Made by a program: the position numbers and the translations under genes. From Magallana angulata (lineage: Eukaryota; Mollusca; Bivalvia; Ostreida; Ostreidae), in assembly GCF_025612915.1 (NCBI RefSeq), contig NC_069116.1, forward strand, positions 49,646,590-49,710,589: DNA of 64,000 bases, read 5' to 3'. Below, one piece after another: positions 50,101 through 61,731 of this stretch (position 1 is its first letter; each line of letters begins with the position of its first letter). The notes under the pieces were generated by a model. The model was not told the DNA's origin. It did not search any database and was given only the letters and a program-made list of their open reading frames with translations.

Positions 50101-50959
50101 ATCAAAATCATTTTAAATTACATGTATATAAAAATCAAATATTTTTAATTGCATCAATGGATTGCAGATACACAAACAAGCAAGGTTTTTATATTCAAAT
50201 GTACATACATGTAATCTTATGTTGATTTATGGAAAGAAAAAAGAGGAATTATCAATTCCTTGCAAAATAATTTTTTTCTTACCAAAGTCAGCTGCAAATA
50301 AAAAAACAACAGATTCTTTGATAATAAACATAATTATCTGAAGCCTTTTTGTTAATTTTTTTTACAAATACAACTAAAACTGAACCTATTTTTCTAAGTG
50401 CACGTTAACAATGTATACATAGTCCACACGGATGTGCTGGGCATTGCTTACAGCCATATAAGTTTTTTGAAAAATAAGTTAAAAAACCAAAATTAAAAGA
50501 TATATTTTTTCGTTTTGAAAATAATAGATATAGCAATAACAATATTAGTCATGCCAATATATGTATATAAGGTAATTCAACAAAATAGTTTTAATACTAT
50601 TATAATTGTCAAATTCTAAAGTGTCTAATTTTTAAACACATCTTCACAGATAGGATCACTCATTCTGCTACAGTTATCTTGAGGCCCTACAAATGTCCGT
50701 GTTTCTTAGTTTTTTGGCGGCATATACAGATGCTATAGATCAATAACTGTGCAGTTAACTTAGGTATACGATAGGAGGGTAAAAACGAGAAGAATATCTT
50801 AAATTGCCTACATATTGCTTTACAACGTACGAATATTCATATATTTGGCTATCATTATATAATGTCATTGTCCTTTTTAGCAAATTTAAATGAATCTGAA
50901 ATTTTTAATTAATGTCTTATAATTTAGAATAATAGAAAGCCACCTTTTAAAATAAATGG

Positions 50960-51125
50960 CGTTTAAACTTTTAAGACTGGGCGAATTCCAATGTCTCAAA
51001 TTATCTCCCTTTTTAACACACTTTGTCTGGGCGAATTCAAGACAGGGCGAAACCATTTCCAAGTGAAGAAGGGTGAAAATAACACGGGCGAAAATAACCC
51101 TGTATACAGTATTAATATATTTATT
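50960..51125. repeat. Interspersed repeat, copy 1 of a two-copy family
   Basis: Shares GGGCGAATTC, CCAATGTCTCA, GAATTCAAGACAGGGCGAAA, GTGAAAATAACACGGGCGAA and AATAACCCT with 56425-56605, in the same orientation. Non-coding. Confidence 0.7.
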
Positions 51126-51142
51126 TAGCATCTCTCAGGAAT

Positions 51143-51240
51143 TGGTATCTGGTTTTTATCCAACGAGTTGTGTGTTTTCTATCCCCGATCCTCAATGAGG
51201 AGATAAAAACACATAACGAGATGGATAAATATCATATACC
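51143..51240. repeat. Short palindrome related to 14049-14168
   Basis: Imperfect arms (TTTTTATCCAACGAGTTGTG and its inverse) lie around CCTCAATGAGG. It belongs to the same TTTATCCAACGAG family as the palindrome in MPV17L-A intron 2. Confidence 0.65.
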
Positions 51241-51407
51241 ATCGCAAATCATTAGCGATTCTTTTTATTACTTGTTTTACATTATACTCTTGGAAAAACG
51301 TTGCCTGTCGATAACAACAAGGTGTATTTACAAGTGAAATAAAACCGAAAATTCTTTAATATAGCCAGAGTAATTTGTTAACAATTTAACAAACCTTTAG
51401 AACACAC

Positions 51408-52925
51408 TTAATGTAGTGACCTGTACAAAATCATGGCAGAGAAAAATTCGTAAAATACACTAAATGGTGCTACCACGTATTGGATCATAGTCCATTCTCG
51501 TTTATCATTAAATACACAAATTTTCTTATCTGTTATAATATCAGTACCTTGTTCTGACAGAATAAACGATTCTATTCCCCACCTACCGGTCATAATTACA
51601 AAAAACACAGACTGAATAACTGTTGAAACTCGAGATCTATGCCTGTTATGTACGCACATCTGGCGGTTAGACATAAGGATATAAATTGTAAAGTAAAATA
51701 TTTGAAGAAGATATATCACATTATTGGATAAAAGTAAAGTTCTGTGATTCATTTTACAGTTCAAAATAGAAAGAGTGACAGGAAATACACGAACTAGCTT
51801 TGCAACCATACAACACAGGAGTATATAATCATCGAAAGACAATTTCCAAGATCGAAATTTTCGGGGTTCAAGGAAAGAAAACCCAACAAAATTTAAAATC
51901 AACATGAAGAGCTTTTGTATTGTAGCTAAGGTCTCCCACAAAGCAAGGATATTATCTGTATTATGCGCATATACAAAACGAGCCAATACGGCTAAAACGA
52001 ACAGAGGAACATGGACAAAAACAGTAATCAAGTATCCCATATTTTTTATATTTTCCATATTCTGTCCAGATTCATTCTCCTCACTATAGTTATGACTGTT
52101 TTCTAAAGAATATTTAGTATTCTTTTGCTTTGGAAACATATTAACTAGAAACAATGTGGCTACTAAAATATATTCTGCTGTTACAGGAACAATGTAAGAA
52201 TGTATGGTCTTGATAGTTTGGTGTGCCATGGAATGGTAGTAGCACAGCAATGTTTGATTAAGCACTGTATTGTTCTCATACATAAACAAGTGCGCCGACC
52301 TCTCAGACACATATTCCAACCAAATTACTCCATTAGCAAACAGCAAACCACCCAATGTGAAGTTAATATATATTGTGTTTTTTATGAAGTACTTTCCAAA
52401 ATTGCACGACAGGAACACTAGTTGGAATAGTAAGTATGCAGTTTTTGCAGTTGATGAAAAAAGTCGTCCAGTGTAACCAAAAGCGACACTATGAACATTT
52501 CTAATGCATTGTCCCATGGCGACGATTTCTAAACAACTTTGGAGGATCATTGCTATTCCAAATGTCCATAAAAATGCTAACTGAATGACAGCGGATCGAT
52601 TTCTCTTCCATTTTAAGTTTTCTTTCATCCAGAACTTCTGATTTTTTAATACAATTGCTAAGAACCAAGTCTGACTAATGACAGCAATCCACAGGAACGG
52701 TGCTTTGCTGGCCCAATTCAGGTTAAACAATGTGTCACTATCTCCTTTGTACCATGTTAGCATGAAAAACATAATTATAGTCATAGGAAAGGTGACTGCT
52801 ACCAGCACTGTCACCGAAGTGCTTCCGTCTGTGTCTCGCTTACAAACCGCCTTGTTTGTGGGATTGCCAGCAACCAATGGTGTACGTAGTACCAGAAGAA
52901 GAATTGTCTTCAAGTACTCTCCCAT
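51408..52925 (-). CDS. Otopetrin-like proton channel, array gene 4 (divergent)
   Basis: 505 residues from the ATG at 52925, which lies eight bases after the acceptor TTTGTTACGCAG; 22 upstream codons are open but presumed intronic. It is clearly in the same family but further from genes 1, 2, 3 and 5. Shared marks are TPLVAGNPTN, DGSTSVTV, FLWTFGIAMILQSCLEIVA, INFTLGGLLFANGVIW, YIVPVTAEYILVATLFLVN and the last helix VVAPFSVFYEFFSAMILY. The VP-x-x-x-EY and FY-x-F-x-SA patterns are nearer to ordinary otopetrins. Both cysteine pairs are kept: MGQCIRN with LLCYYHSM, and ILNCKMN with KKICVFND. Sequons NNT and NQT are in loop 5-6. It lacks the CVELEIKFLWF motif and has KWKRNRSAVIQLAFLW there. Confidence 0.83.
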   Translation of the reverse strand: MGEYLKTILLLVLRTPLVAGNPTNKAVCKRDTDGSTSVTVLVAVTFPMTIIMFFMLTWYKGDSDTLFNLNWASKAPFLWIAVISQTWFLAIVLKNQKFWMKENLKWKRNRSAVIQLAFLWTFGIAMILQSCLEIVAMGQCIRNVHSVAFGYTGRLFSSTAKTAYLLFQLVFLSCNFGKYFIKNTIYINFTLGGLLFANGVIWLEYVSERSAHLFMYENNTVLNQTLLCYYHSMAHQTIKTIHSYIVPVTAEYILVATLFLVNMFPKQKNTKYSLENSHNYSEENESGQNMENIKNMGYLITVFVHVPLFVLAVLARFVYAHNTDNILALWETLATIQKLFMLILNFVGFSFLEPRKFRSWKLSFDDYILLCCMVAKLVRVFPVTLSILNCKMNHRTLLLSNNVIYLLQIFYFTIYILMSNRQMCVHNRHRSRVSTVIQSVFFVIMTGRWGIESFILSEQGTDIITDKKICVFNDKREWTMIQYVVAPFSVFYEFFSAMILYRSLH

Positions 52926-55900
52926 CTTTTTCACTGCGTAACAAAGAAAAAATATATTAAGACAGACTACGTTTAAACACGTACTGCCCACTTCTGCTTA
53001 AGGTGCGATGTACATGCAATCAGCATACCATTTCAAGCAATATTGTACGGGGCCCTTCAATGCCGTAGTATTATTTTAGATTCGAACGAAATTCGTGAAC
53101 CACACAAACGAACTTTGTAAACTTTAATTACATTTTAAGGTATATTGAACATTTTTAAAATTTTATTCTTTTTAAGGAGGGAAAGGAAATAGTTATTGAT
53201 TTTCAGAATTGTAACAGCAAATGTTTTTGCTTCTGGCTTGAAAAATATGTATACAGCACATGTAGAACATATGAAATAAAATAGACGAGAAAAAAGTAAA
53301 AAACGATAAAAGTCCTTAGATATTTACGAAAATATTGATACTTACTCATTTAAAAATAAATTCACCTTTGGTATGATATATATACTGCTCAGCAGAAAGA
53401 TCTTGTAACTTACTTCAGCCTATGGTTCTAGCTGAATATAAATATGCAAACGAATGACCACTTGAAACAATAAGAAATAAAAGATTTACCTCTTGCATTT
53501 AAAACGATCCTAAGGATAAACGGAAAATATAAAGTTCAATTATCTCTCTCAAATTTTACTAAATTACTCTTTTGTTCTTGTTTACAATGGCTTAGTTAAA
53601 CTATTTTATCTATTTTGTTGCATACAATAAATAGTTTATTCGATAGTCCTTAATAGATCACTTTGAATGAAAATTTCCTTTTATGAGGACATAAATTCGG
53701 TGTTTTCTTAAACTAAACAATTGAAATACTCATCAATACATATATAAAATCGTGTCAAAATGATTTCTTGAAAATTGAACTCTCTAGACACTATTTTCTA
53801 TGTCAATTTCTGATGCTGTTTTTGTAACCTAGGATAAGGTATTCAAATCATTACAACAATAGTTTTTATCCGCTTGAATGTTTTAAACACTGAGTTTTAT
53901 TCAAAGTGTAAGTTGCATTGGTCATCTGAGTTGCATTTCAACACATTTGAACATCTGTTTTTTAACTTCTTGTGAAGACGCTTTCGCATATATAAGGTAA
54001 AGAGATTACAACTGTGAGATTTATTAAATGAGGGAATCAATCTGTCCGTTTGTCATTCTGTATGTTTTACATCTCTTATACGTAGCGAATTTTCTTTCTC
54101 GTAAGCCCAATATGGTTTATCTTTCACCCAGAGAGAGTTTTTTTTTATCATTTTGTTTGGGGGGGGGGGTGAAAGGGTTAAGAAGTAATAATGATCCAAG
54201 TTTTTGAGTTTAAGATTATAGCATACCAAAGTATGCAATCCTTTTCCGGATCCTATATTCCCTTTCTTCGGTTCAATCTTTCTCATTCATCACCATCAGA
54301 AAGCCTTTAAGGTTTTTGAGGTAAAGGATGTGAAGTGACTTTGAATAAAATTGTAGGTCAAATTCTAAGGCCATGTCAGACGTTTGTTTAAAAACAACAT
54401 CATTTTTCTGGACTATATATTCACTTTATCATACTTTACACAAAACTGTTTGTTGGTAAAGGGTGTGCTATAAACATGAACTTGGTTTAAAAATGTGAAG
54501 GTCATGATCACAGCAGTTTTCTTTGTATTCTATGTTTTGACTCCTTTTACTCCTCTTGGTCGTGCTTAGACTTAACCAAAATCCATAGCAAAGGGTATGG
54601 GTATGTTTTGTAAATCGTGCCTATTTTTCACTAGACAACAAACTGAGAATCTTAGTAAACGGTTAAAATATGAAGGCTTAATTTTCTTCTTCTGAAATGA
54701 TTTTTTGTGCAATTTATTGTTTTTGTTTGGGACTTCGTTTGCTAGGTTAGTGTTCTATCTGTCATGGAATAAAAATGCAACAATAGTTTAAATGTCTTTA
54801 TATCTACTTGATATTAAACAAAATACGTTCAAAACTAATTTGTTCTTTATACTTTTCCTGTGTAAAGAATGATTGATTGAACATTTTACGAAATTTTTTT
54901 TTATGTAAAACATAAATTTAAATTATTTACACTACCTCCACCATTTATTATAAATTCGATATTTTCCGGATTTCACATAGCTACAGTTTTAATGTTATCT
55001 AACATTTTCAAACTTTATTACTTTTAATCTCTTGATCTTTGTTCAATGTAATATTTGAAGGGAACCAATTTTGACCCCTCTCCTCCCTCCACTGACTGGC
55101 GTTCCATCTGTATTATTCTTTTGAGCGTATTCAATAAGCATCTTGGTAAAGCTAGTTCCAAATTGTTTTACCCGAGATAGTTCCATCTATTTTACTATAT
55201 CTATTTTGGGTATCTAAGTTTGATCGTTGACAATTTTTAAAAAAAATGAAGTTGTATTCTTTGCCATTTTATTAAGCATCAAACATAAGCACGCGAGATG
55301 GTAATCGTTACGTTTTAAATATAAGGAAGACACATAAATTCTTTAGTTTTTTCATATGAGTGAATATGTGTGCAAATGTAAAGTCAAGGAATTATTCAAA
55401 TGTATGAATGTTTCCGTCACATGACCTTAATTGGCATACATTTATTTCGTACAAACAATAAGCATGTGCTCGCGCAATGTTTAATTCTAACAAATGTCAT
55501 TCTCACGACTAATTAACCAGGAAATATTATCCCATTCCTGAATTACCAGGAAGTGTATTCACTCGGGGACAAGTCAGACCCATTACAAGCTCAAACATTG
55601 ACTAATTTAGTTCCTTAAATACATCATTGTCTCAAGTGTGAAGATATTTTCATTTTTTTTAAAAACCTCCCACGTCTTAAAAAGTCGTATGTTTATCAGT
55701 CCGTTATTAAGCAATGTTGCTCCACAGAAAGATATCGTTTTTTGTGAGGTTTTTTTCTTCGTGTTATAAGAAATTTCATTCTTTTTTAATTTCTCACAAA
55801 TCATTGCCATTCCCAGTCACAACAAAGACACATCCATCATAAAACAACAATTATCGAACGATCTGACTTTTTTCCTAATATATGAATGTTTAAAATGTGT

Positions 55901-56850
55901 AATGTATATGCACTATACAATCACAACTAAGATGCATGCATATGAGAACAATATAAACAGGAAATATCTAAATACAATGCTTATATTTTACTTTCCAATG
56001 CTAACATAGCAATCGCGGATATAAATTGTATGACGTTTTTAAATTCAAAGTTGCAAATTCAAACTTTAAACAATGTAAAATTATGTCTGAAAATGACAGT
56101 GTTATTCGTAAATCTTCAATGCTCAATCCTCCCAAAAAATCCTAAAGTTAGCTCAAAGGCCACAGCCCTTGCAATGAAAAGTCTTAAATATTGTCGGGAT
56201 GTAAGGATTCTATGACAAAGTGGGGACACCCAAAACAGTCATATTGTTTGCCTTGGCCGTCCAAAACAAGGCATGAAATATAAATACTACGCTAAATATG
56301 CAATACATCACTTTCCTTTGCTCATAACTTTCGACTAAATATTTTCAATAAAGTTTTTGAGAATGCTAGCATCGGCATGTAAAAAACAAGAAACAGTAAA
56401 CATTAGATACTGTATATAGGTCAATATTCGTCCGTTTTATATTCGCCCCTTTTGTCGTTGTTGGAGAACGAATTTACGACTTGGCGAATTCCAATATCTC
56501 ATAATATCCCTCACGCCTGGGTGAATTCAAGACGGGGCGAAACTGTTTGCAGTGTGGAAGGTCGAAAATAACACGGGGCGAAAATAACCCTCTATTAATC
56601 ATCTAAACAGCATTTTGGTGCAAAGCAAATTTTCACAACTGAGTTGAGTTTGTATTTCAAGTTCAAAGCATTATGTTAAATACAATGTCACCTTTTGCAA
56701 TATTCTTCTCTGTGATATAGAGAAAAGCCAAGTTATTTATGCAGATGTGCTATTTTCTTTATATGTTAGTAGTCTATAACGTGATTACTCTTTCTGCAAA
56801 AATCATAAACATGCAGAAAACATTTACATTTTTTATGAATAATTTTATTA
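52926..56850. other. Spacer between array genes 4 and 5
   Basis: AT-rich with a G run near 54162 and a repeat copy (56425-56605). It should contain the first exon of gene 4 (candidate donors near 53343). No gene is supported. Confidence 0.6.
56425..56605. repeat. Interspersed repeat, copy 2 of a two-copy family
   Basis: Same order of motifs as 50960-51125 (GGCGAATTCCAATATCTCA, GAATTCAAGACGGGGCGAAA, AAAATAACACGGGGCGAAAA, TAACCCT), with an additional left part containing ATTCGCCCCTTTTGTCG. Confidence 0.7.
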
Positions 56851-58389
56851 TCATATTTTACCGTAATAAAATACAAATGATTGGAAATCATAAAAAGCAT
56901 TCAGAGGTATCAAGACATATTGTGTAGTGCGCCAAGATCTTCGATCGGTAAACAAACACTGTTCACCTTCTTCAAATATGTACATCCCCGCAGAACTAAG
57001 AATAAAAGTTTGCAGAAACCAACGTCCAAGACAACAACAAAATAGAATAACATGGATTGAAAGATTTGCGATCGATTTATCAAACTCGAAATGAGGCGTG
57101 CGTCGAGCAACTATGATGTAGACAGTGTGATACAATGTCAAGATTAAATCCAATATGTTTTTTGTAAAGATTGTGACTGGTTTATCAACAAAACAAATAA
57201 CGATTGAAGTACATCCAAGGATGCTCATGACAACTTTGCTAGCCATAGATACCAGGAAAATGAATTCCCATGTTGAAAAAGGTCTCTTTTCTATACAATT
57301 TAAATTAAGGTTTTGGATTCCAAAAACAATGATCAGCACCATGACAGTTAAACAAAAAATAACAAATAAGTCCCAAAAAACTTTAACAGTATTGATATCA
57401 TCAGTGTACACATACCTCATTAATAAAGCCATCGTGAAAAACGGAAAATTGATAAAGAAACTCCCCCCAAATGAAATAATTCGGACTATCCTACGACTCT
57501 TCAAAGCTCGATTGTTGGCGTTGGGTTGTTCACTACTTGTATTCGATACCGTGCATTTATTCAAACGGTTGCTCATTTTTGTTACGTTTTGAATGGATGG
57601 CCACAGACGAATAAGAAACATAGATGATAACAAAAGAAACAGCATGCTTACGCTGATAATAAAAGAACTTAGATGTCTGGACATATTTTGCGTTTTAGAG
57701 TGAAAATAACAGTCATCGAAAGCAGATAAATTTGTGAGTGAAATTGTAATGTTAGGAAAATCATAGATTTTAACTACTCTTAATGTGACAAAATTGACCC
57801 ATATACTGGTGTTTGCCAGAAATAGCACTCCAATCAAGTAATTAATAAATAAACCACCAAGCAAACGCGTGTTCCTTAAAAATGTAATAAAACTCATTTG
57901 GATTAACATGAACATAATCTTTAGGAATGAAGAGATGATCTCCAATATCCCCCGAGGGTCTGATGAATTTTTAATGCATTCGAAATTAATCACCAAATTT
58001 ATACCAGTTCGTAGAAGGACACCTAGCCCGGAAAACCAAAGAAACTTTATCTCTAGTTCGACACATTTGCCTTTTAACTGTTGTTGTTGTATGACGTCAT
58101 TCGACTTACAGCATACGGTTGATACCAGAAGAGCTGCGGCAATTATTCCTGTGGCGATTAAAAAGAACATAAGTCCCCACATTGAGTCGCTTGAAAACTT
58201 TTCCATCGTAAATTGCACAGTTAAATATACAATTGTTATTAGTAAAATTGCGAAACCACAGGCAAAGGAGACAGCCGATGACGTACTTCCGTCCGAAGTT
58301 CCTTCATCAGTAGGATTTCCAAAACTAAGGGGTTTCAGCAACAAAAAGTTGATGATGAATGAAAGTCTTCTCTTTATTTGAATCGTCAT
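56851..58389 (-). CDS. Otopetrin-like proton channel, array gene 5
   Basis: 512 residues from the ATG at 58389, four bases after the acceptor TTGTCTTTAG; 16 open upstream codons are presumed intronic. A likely 5' UTR donor (CACAAG then GTTAGT) is near 58600. Close to genes 1-3: MTIQIKRRLSFIINFLLLKP, DGSTSSAVSFACGFAIL, CVELEIKFLWFSGLGVL, INYLIGVLFLANTSIW and PLNAFYDFQSFVFYYGKI. Cysteines lie in NFECIKN, DDCYFHSK, VICFVDK and GEQCLFTD; sequons NIT and NLS lie in loop 5-6. The protein ends GKI because the Trp codon shared by genes 1-3 has become a stop (ATATGA), a loss of one residue. In sequence it groups with genes 1-3 although the more divergent gene 4 lies between them. Confidence 0.85.
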   Translation of the reverse strand: MTIQIKRRLSFIINFLLLKPLSFGNPTDEGTSDGSTSSAVSFACGFAILLITIVYLTVQFTMEKFSSDSMWGLMFFLIATGIIAAALLVSTVCCKSNDVIQQQQLKGKCVELEIKFLWFSGLGVLLRTGINLVINFECIKNSSDPRGILEIISSFLKIMFMLIQMSFITFLRNTRLLGGLFINYLIGVLFLANTSIWVNFVTLRVVKIYDFPNITISLTNLSAFDDCYFHSKTQNMSRHLSSFIISVSMLFLLLSSMFLIRLWPSIQNVTKMSNRLNKCTVSNTSSEQPNANNRALKSRRIVRIISFGGSFFINFPFFTMALLMRYVYTDDINTVKVFWDLFVIFCLTVMVLIIVFGIQNLNLNCIEKRPFSTWEFIFLVSMASKVVMSILGCTSIVICFVDKPVTIFTKNILDLILTLYHTVYIIVARRTPHFEFDKSIANLSIHVILFCCCLGRWFLQTFILSSAGMYIFEEGEQCLFTDRRSWRTTQYVLIPLNAFYDFQSFVFYYGKI

Positions 58390-59184
58390 ATTGCTAAAGA
58401 CAACAAGAGAAGTCGATTTTACATATAAGTTTTGCATGCATTAGTATGATTTTGTTTTCATCATTTATCTCAATTTTAAAGGTTGTTTAAAAAGTGGTTA
58501 GTTTAATATATCAATATCAGTTATAAATCAATTTAGAAAATTTTATCCTACTTTTTCAGAAAAATGGATAAATGAATTTTACCCCCAACGATCACTAACC
58601 TTGTGAATATGTTAACCAAAAAGTATGTCGATCGTTCTTTGCATGAATTCAATTTAAAAAAATATGACACAGGATTAGGATTTAACCAGATGAAAGAAAA
58701 AATGGTCATAAAAACTCAATATTAAATTTAATAAGTTATTACATCTGTTGTTAACACTTCAAATAAATATTATTAAAGAGAAGGGGAAACATTACTACGA
58801 CTAATTACATGAAGCGTTTTCGCGCATATGTTTTTATTAAATCATTTCAAATCCCTGTATGTTTTTTTTCTAATTATGTTTAACCTAATATCCATATATC
58901 CAGTCTTTTGAGACTTTATCTGGTATTTTTTGCTTGGTAAATGTAAGTTTTCTAAGAGGAAGCAGAACATGCTTCTCTGACTCTTGTGTATCTAGTATAA
59001 CGGTTAAGATAAGTATACATGCATGTAGACTATGTTTTCACGAGTGTTGTAACGTTAACATGAACATTTTTTTTCCCTAAAGTGATCACAATCGTTATAC
59101 CCATATGAAAAACATAAAACTGAACCTGTTTATTTTCGGCGATTGATGAACAAGTTCTAAAACTTATATTATTATCTCTCGTTG

Positions 59185-59345
59185 ACACGGGTGATAGCGC
59201 GATTGGGTCATTGTTGTGGGAGGAAGCCGGAGTATCCGGAGAAAACCCACGTGTCCAAGCGGTCGTCACATACCGTATCAAAAACTACTGTTGATCATGG
59301 GGATCGAACTAGCGTCGCAGCGTTGAGAAGCGAATGCATTGTCCA
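59185..59345. repeat. Interspersed repeat fragment (GGAGGAAGCCGGAG type)
   Basis: Contains GTGGGAGGAAGCCGGAGTAT, CGGAGAAAACCCACGTG, GGGGATCGAACTAGCG and GTCGCAGCGTTGAGAAGCGA. I recognise this block as a repeat found in many marine animals. The second half resembles a tRNA-like box B in antisense. Boundaries are approximate. Confidence 0.55.
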
Positions 59346-60079
59346 CTGCATTTCTTGAATACATTGATGACGATATATTTAAATTCATAACCTGTAACAT
59401 GTATTTTTTCTAATTCCAAAAGTGAAGATTTCATCTTCGGAACTATTTGTTTCTTATTACCATTGTGTATTTATGTCTTTATTTTTCATGGTTTATTTTT
59501 TAAGTTTGTTTTATATCCTGTCGGTTAGTAAAACTATAAAGGGGTGTTAATCTCTTCTTAAAAAATTGTTAAATATAGGAAACAATTGGAAGATAAAAAA
59601 TGGCATCTTTTCAGTCCTTTAATTATCAACTATTGTATTAATTGTGTGTTCATAGGCATAATGCACACCAAAAATAAATAAAGAAAGCGATCGATTTGGA
59701 CTTCATAAAACAAAGCTAAAATTCAGAATATTTCTTTTAATGTAACTTAACGTACATTATATTATATTCAAATTCAAAATATGAAGATTCTTAATTAATA
59801 GCACTGGCTGGAGGACAAAAACTATTTATTTAACAAAATGTACATACAAACAAAAGCATACAATTCAACATTAAAACTTTAAAACATTGCAAACTGTTCC
59901 ATTGTTTCTAAAGACCAACATAACATACTATTCTCTATGAACACCACTATTACAAAATTTCATGTACAAAATAAGTGCTATCTCAGTAATATTACTTTAC
60001 TTATAACTTGTACCCAAAGTATAAAAAATATTACCACTACTATTACTACTACATGTAGTACTTCTTTACTATGACTTTA

Positions 60080-60223
60080 GCTACCACTACAACTATAAGG
60101 AATCCAACAACTTTTTCAATTACTATTACTACTGCAACTAAATCTACTACTACTACTTCTACTTCTACTACTACTGCTACTACTACTACTACTATTCTAT
60201 TACCATTTCTACTGCAAAAACAT

Positions 60224-60291
<68 letters not shown>

Positions 60292-60292
60292 G

Positions 60293-60332
<40 letters not shown>

Positions 60333-60735
60333 AACTACTTCTACTGCTATTAATACTACTTCTACTATTACTACTGCAACTACATCTACTACTACTACTA
60401 CAACAACTACTGCTACTGCTACTACTACTACTACTACTACTGCTACAACTACGACTACTACGTTTAATGCACTACTATTTCTACATTTACTGCTACTAAT
60501 ACTACCACTAATTTTACCACTGCAACTACTACTACTACTTCTACTACTACTACTTCTACTACTTCAACGTCTAAGACAAAATAATTATTTATCTATCTTA
60601 TACAACGATTTCTTTTGATAATATTAGTTCTAGATATACTTCAACTACAGTTATTACTTTGAATAGTATGTATAATAATACTACTGCTACTGCTACTTTT
60701 ACTGCTACAGCTCCTTCTAATTTTTAAACTACCAC
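60080..60735. repeat. (TAC)n / (CTA)n trinucleotide tract, imperfect
   Basis: Dense TAC repeats run from about 60105 to 60570 with CTG, CAA and TTC variants, then thinner repeats to about 60735. The 142-codon Leu-rich frame across it is a product of the repeat, not a gene. Confidence 0.95.
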
Positions 60736-61731
60736 AAAACTCTTTTTTACTACTGCTTTTACAACTAAAATGTATTTCTTGAACATCTTTTTTAGCTGCT
60801 GCTATTTATATCTTTCACAATCACCATTACTTGAACAACAGCTGTTGAATCTAATATTGACAATTACAACAGCTCGTATTTATAATTTTCCTGCTTTCAA
60901 TTTTAGAATTAAAGGTACAAAAAGTACACTTAGTAACGACATCTACAGTGATATCTCTTAAACTCTAAAAATAATAACAACTTCTTAAAGTATAACAACA
61001 ACTTAAACTACTGTTACGACTTCTATTTCGTATTTTCATTTTACCATTAGTAGGACAACAATAAAGTGCACAACGATAACTTAAATCATTACAACTAAAC
61101 ATTCACAACAACTAAAGTTATATCCACAACAACAATATCTACTTATTTTAATCATTATTTTTCTGTCAAAAATACTAGAATAACTAAAGATAATAACAAG
61201 GCTTACATGTTTTTAAACTAGCTGTGCACAACTACAATTAAAGTCTTTCTAAAACTTATATTAGCTTTTTCTATTTTTTGATACTTCAGTTTATACTTTT
61301 TTCTGTCATCATGATTGTAGAACTATATAAATAATCAAGTTACAATACTTCAACTCCTTTTTTACTACTGCAACAGTTATTCTGACATTCTATATGAGTA
61401 CAATCATTATTGCTAGTTTGTGTATAAAATTACTTCAGTTTTAAGAACTACATTGAATGCCATCCATGCTGTGTACATTTGCTAAATACCCTCATTAACT
61501 AATTTATCTTTGTATTACAAAGTTTACTTACTATATTTTCATACATTCATATACATGCATCGCGAATAATAAACAACTCATTAATACTTTTTCATAAACA
61601 TGCACAATATGAACCAGAAGTCAACATAGGTACAGACATATTTCATTTTAATTTGAATTTGTTTTTTCAATAAACCATTTTATGTAAACTTTGCTCATAA
61701 TTATATCCACCATTTGCTTAAGATGATACTA

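Larger units (their letters stand above)
47144..51407. other. Spacer between array genes 3 and 4
   Basis: AT-rich. It contains the likely first exon of gene 3 near 47374 and, at the right, a repeat copy (50960-51125) and a hairpin (51143-51240). Short open frames at 48159-48580 and 49315-49881 have no protein character. No gene is supported. Confidence 0.6.
58390..61731. other. Spacer between array genes 5 and 6
   Basis: Contains the likely first exon of gene 5, a repeat fragment (59185-59345) and a long TAC trinucleotide tract (60080-60735) with diverged trinucleotide-like sequence beyond it. No gene is supported. Confidence 0.6.

Noticed and set aside
60071-60499. Thr-rich then Leu-rich frame
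   Set aside because: Translation of the TAC trinucleotide repeat.
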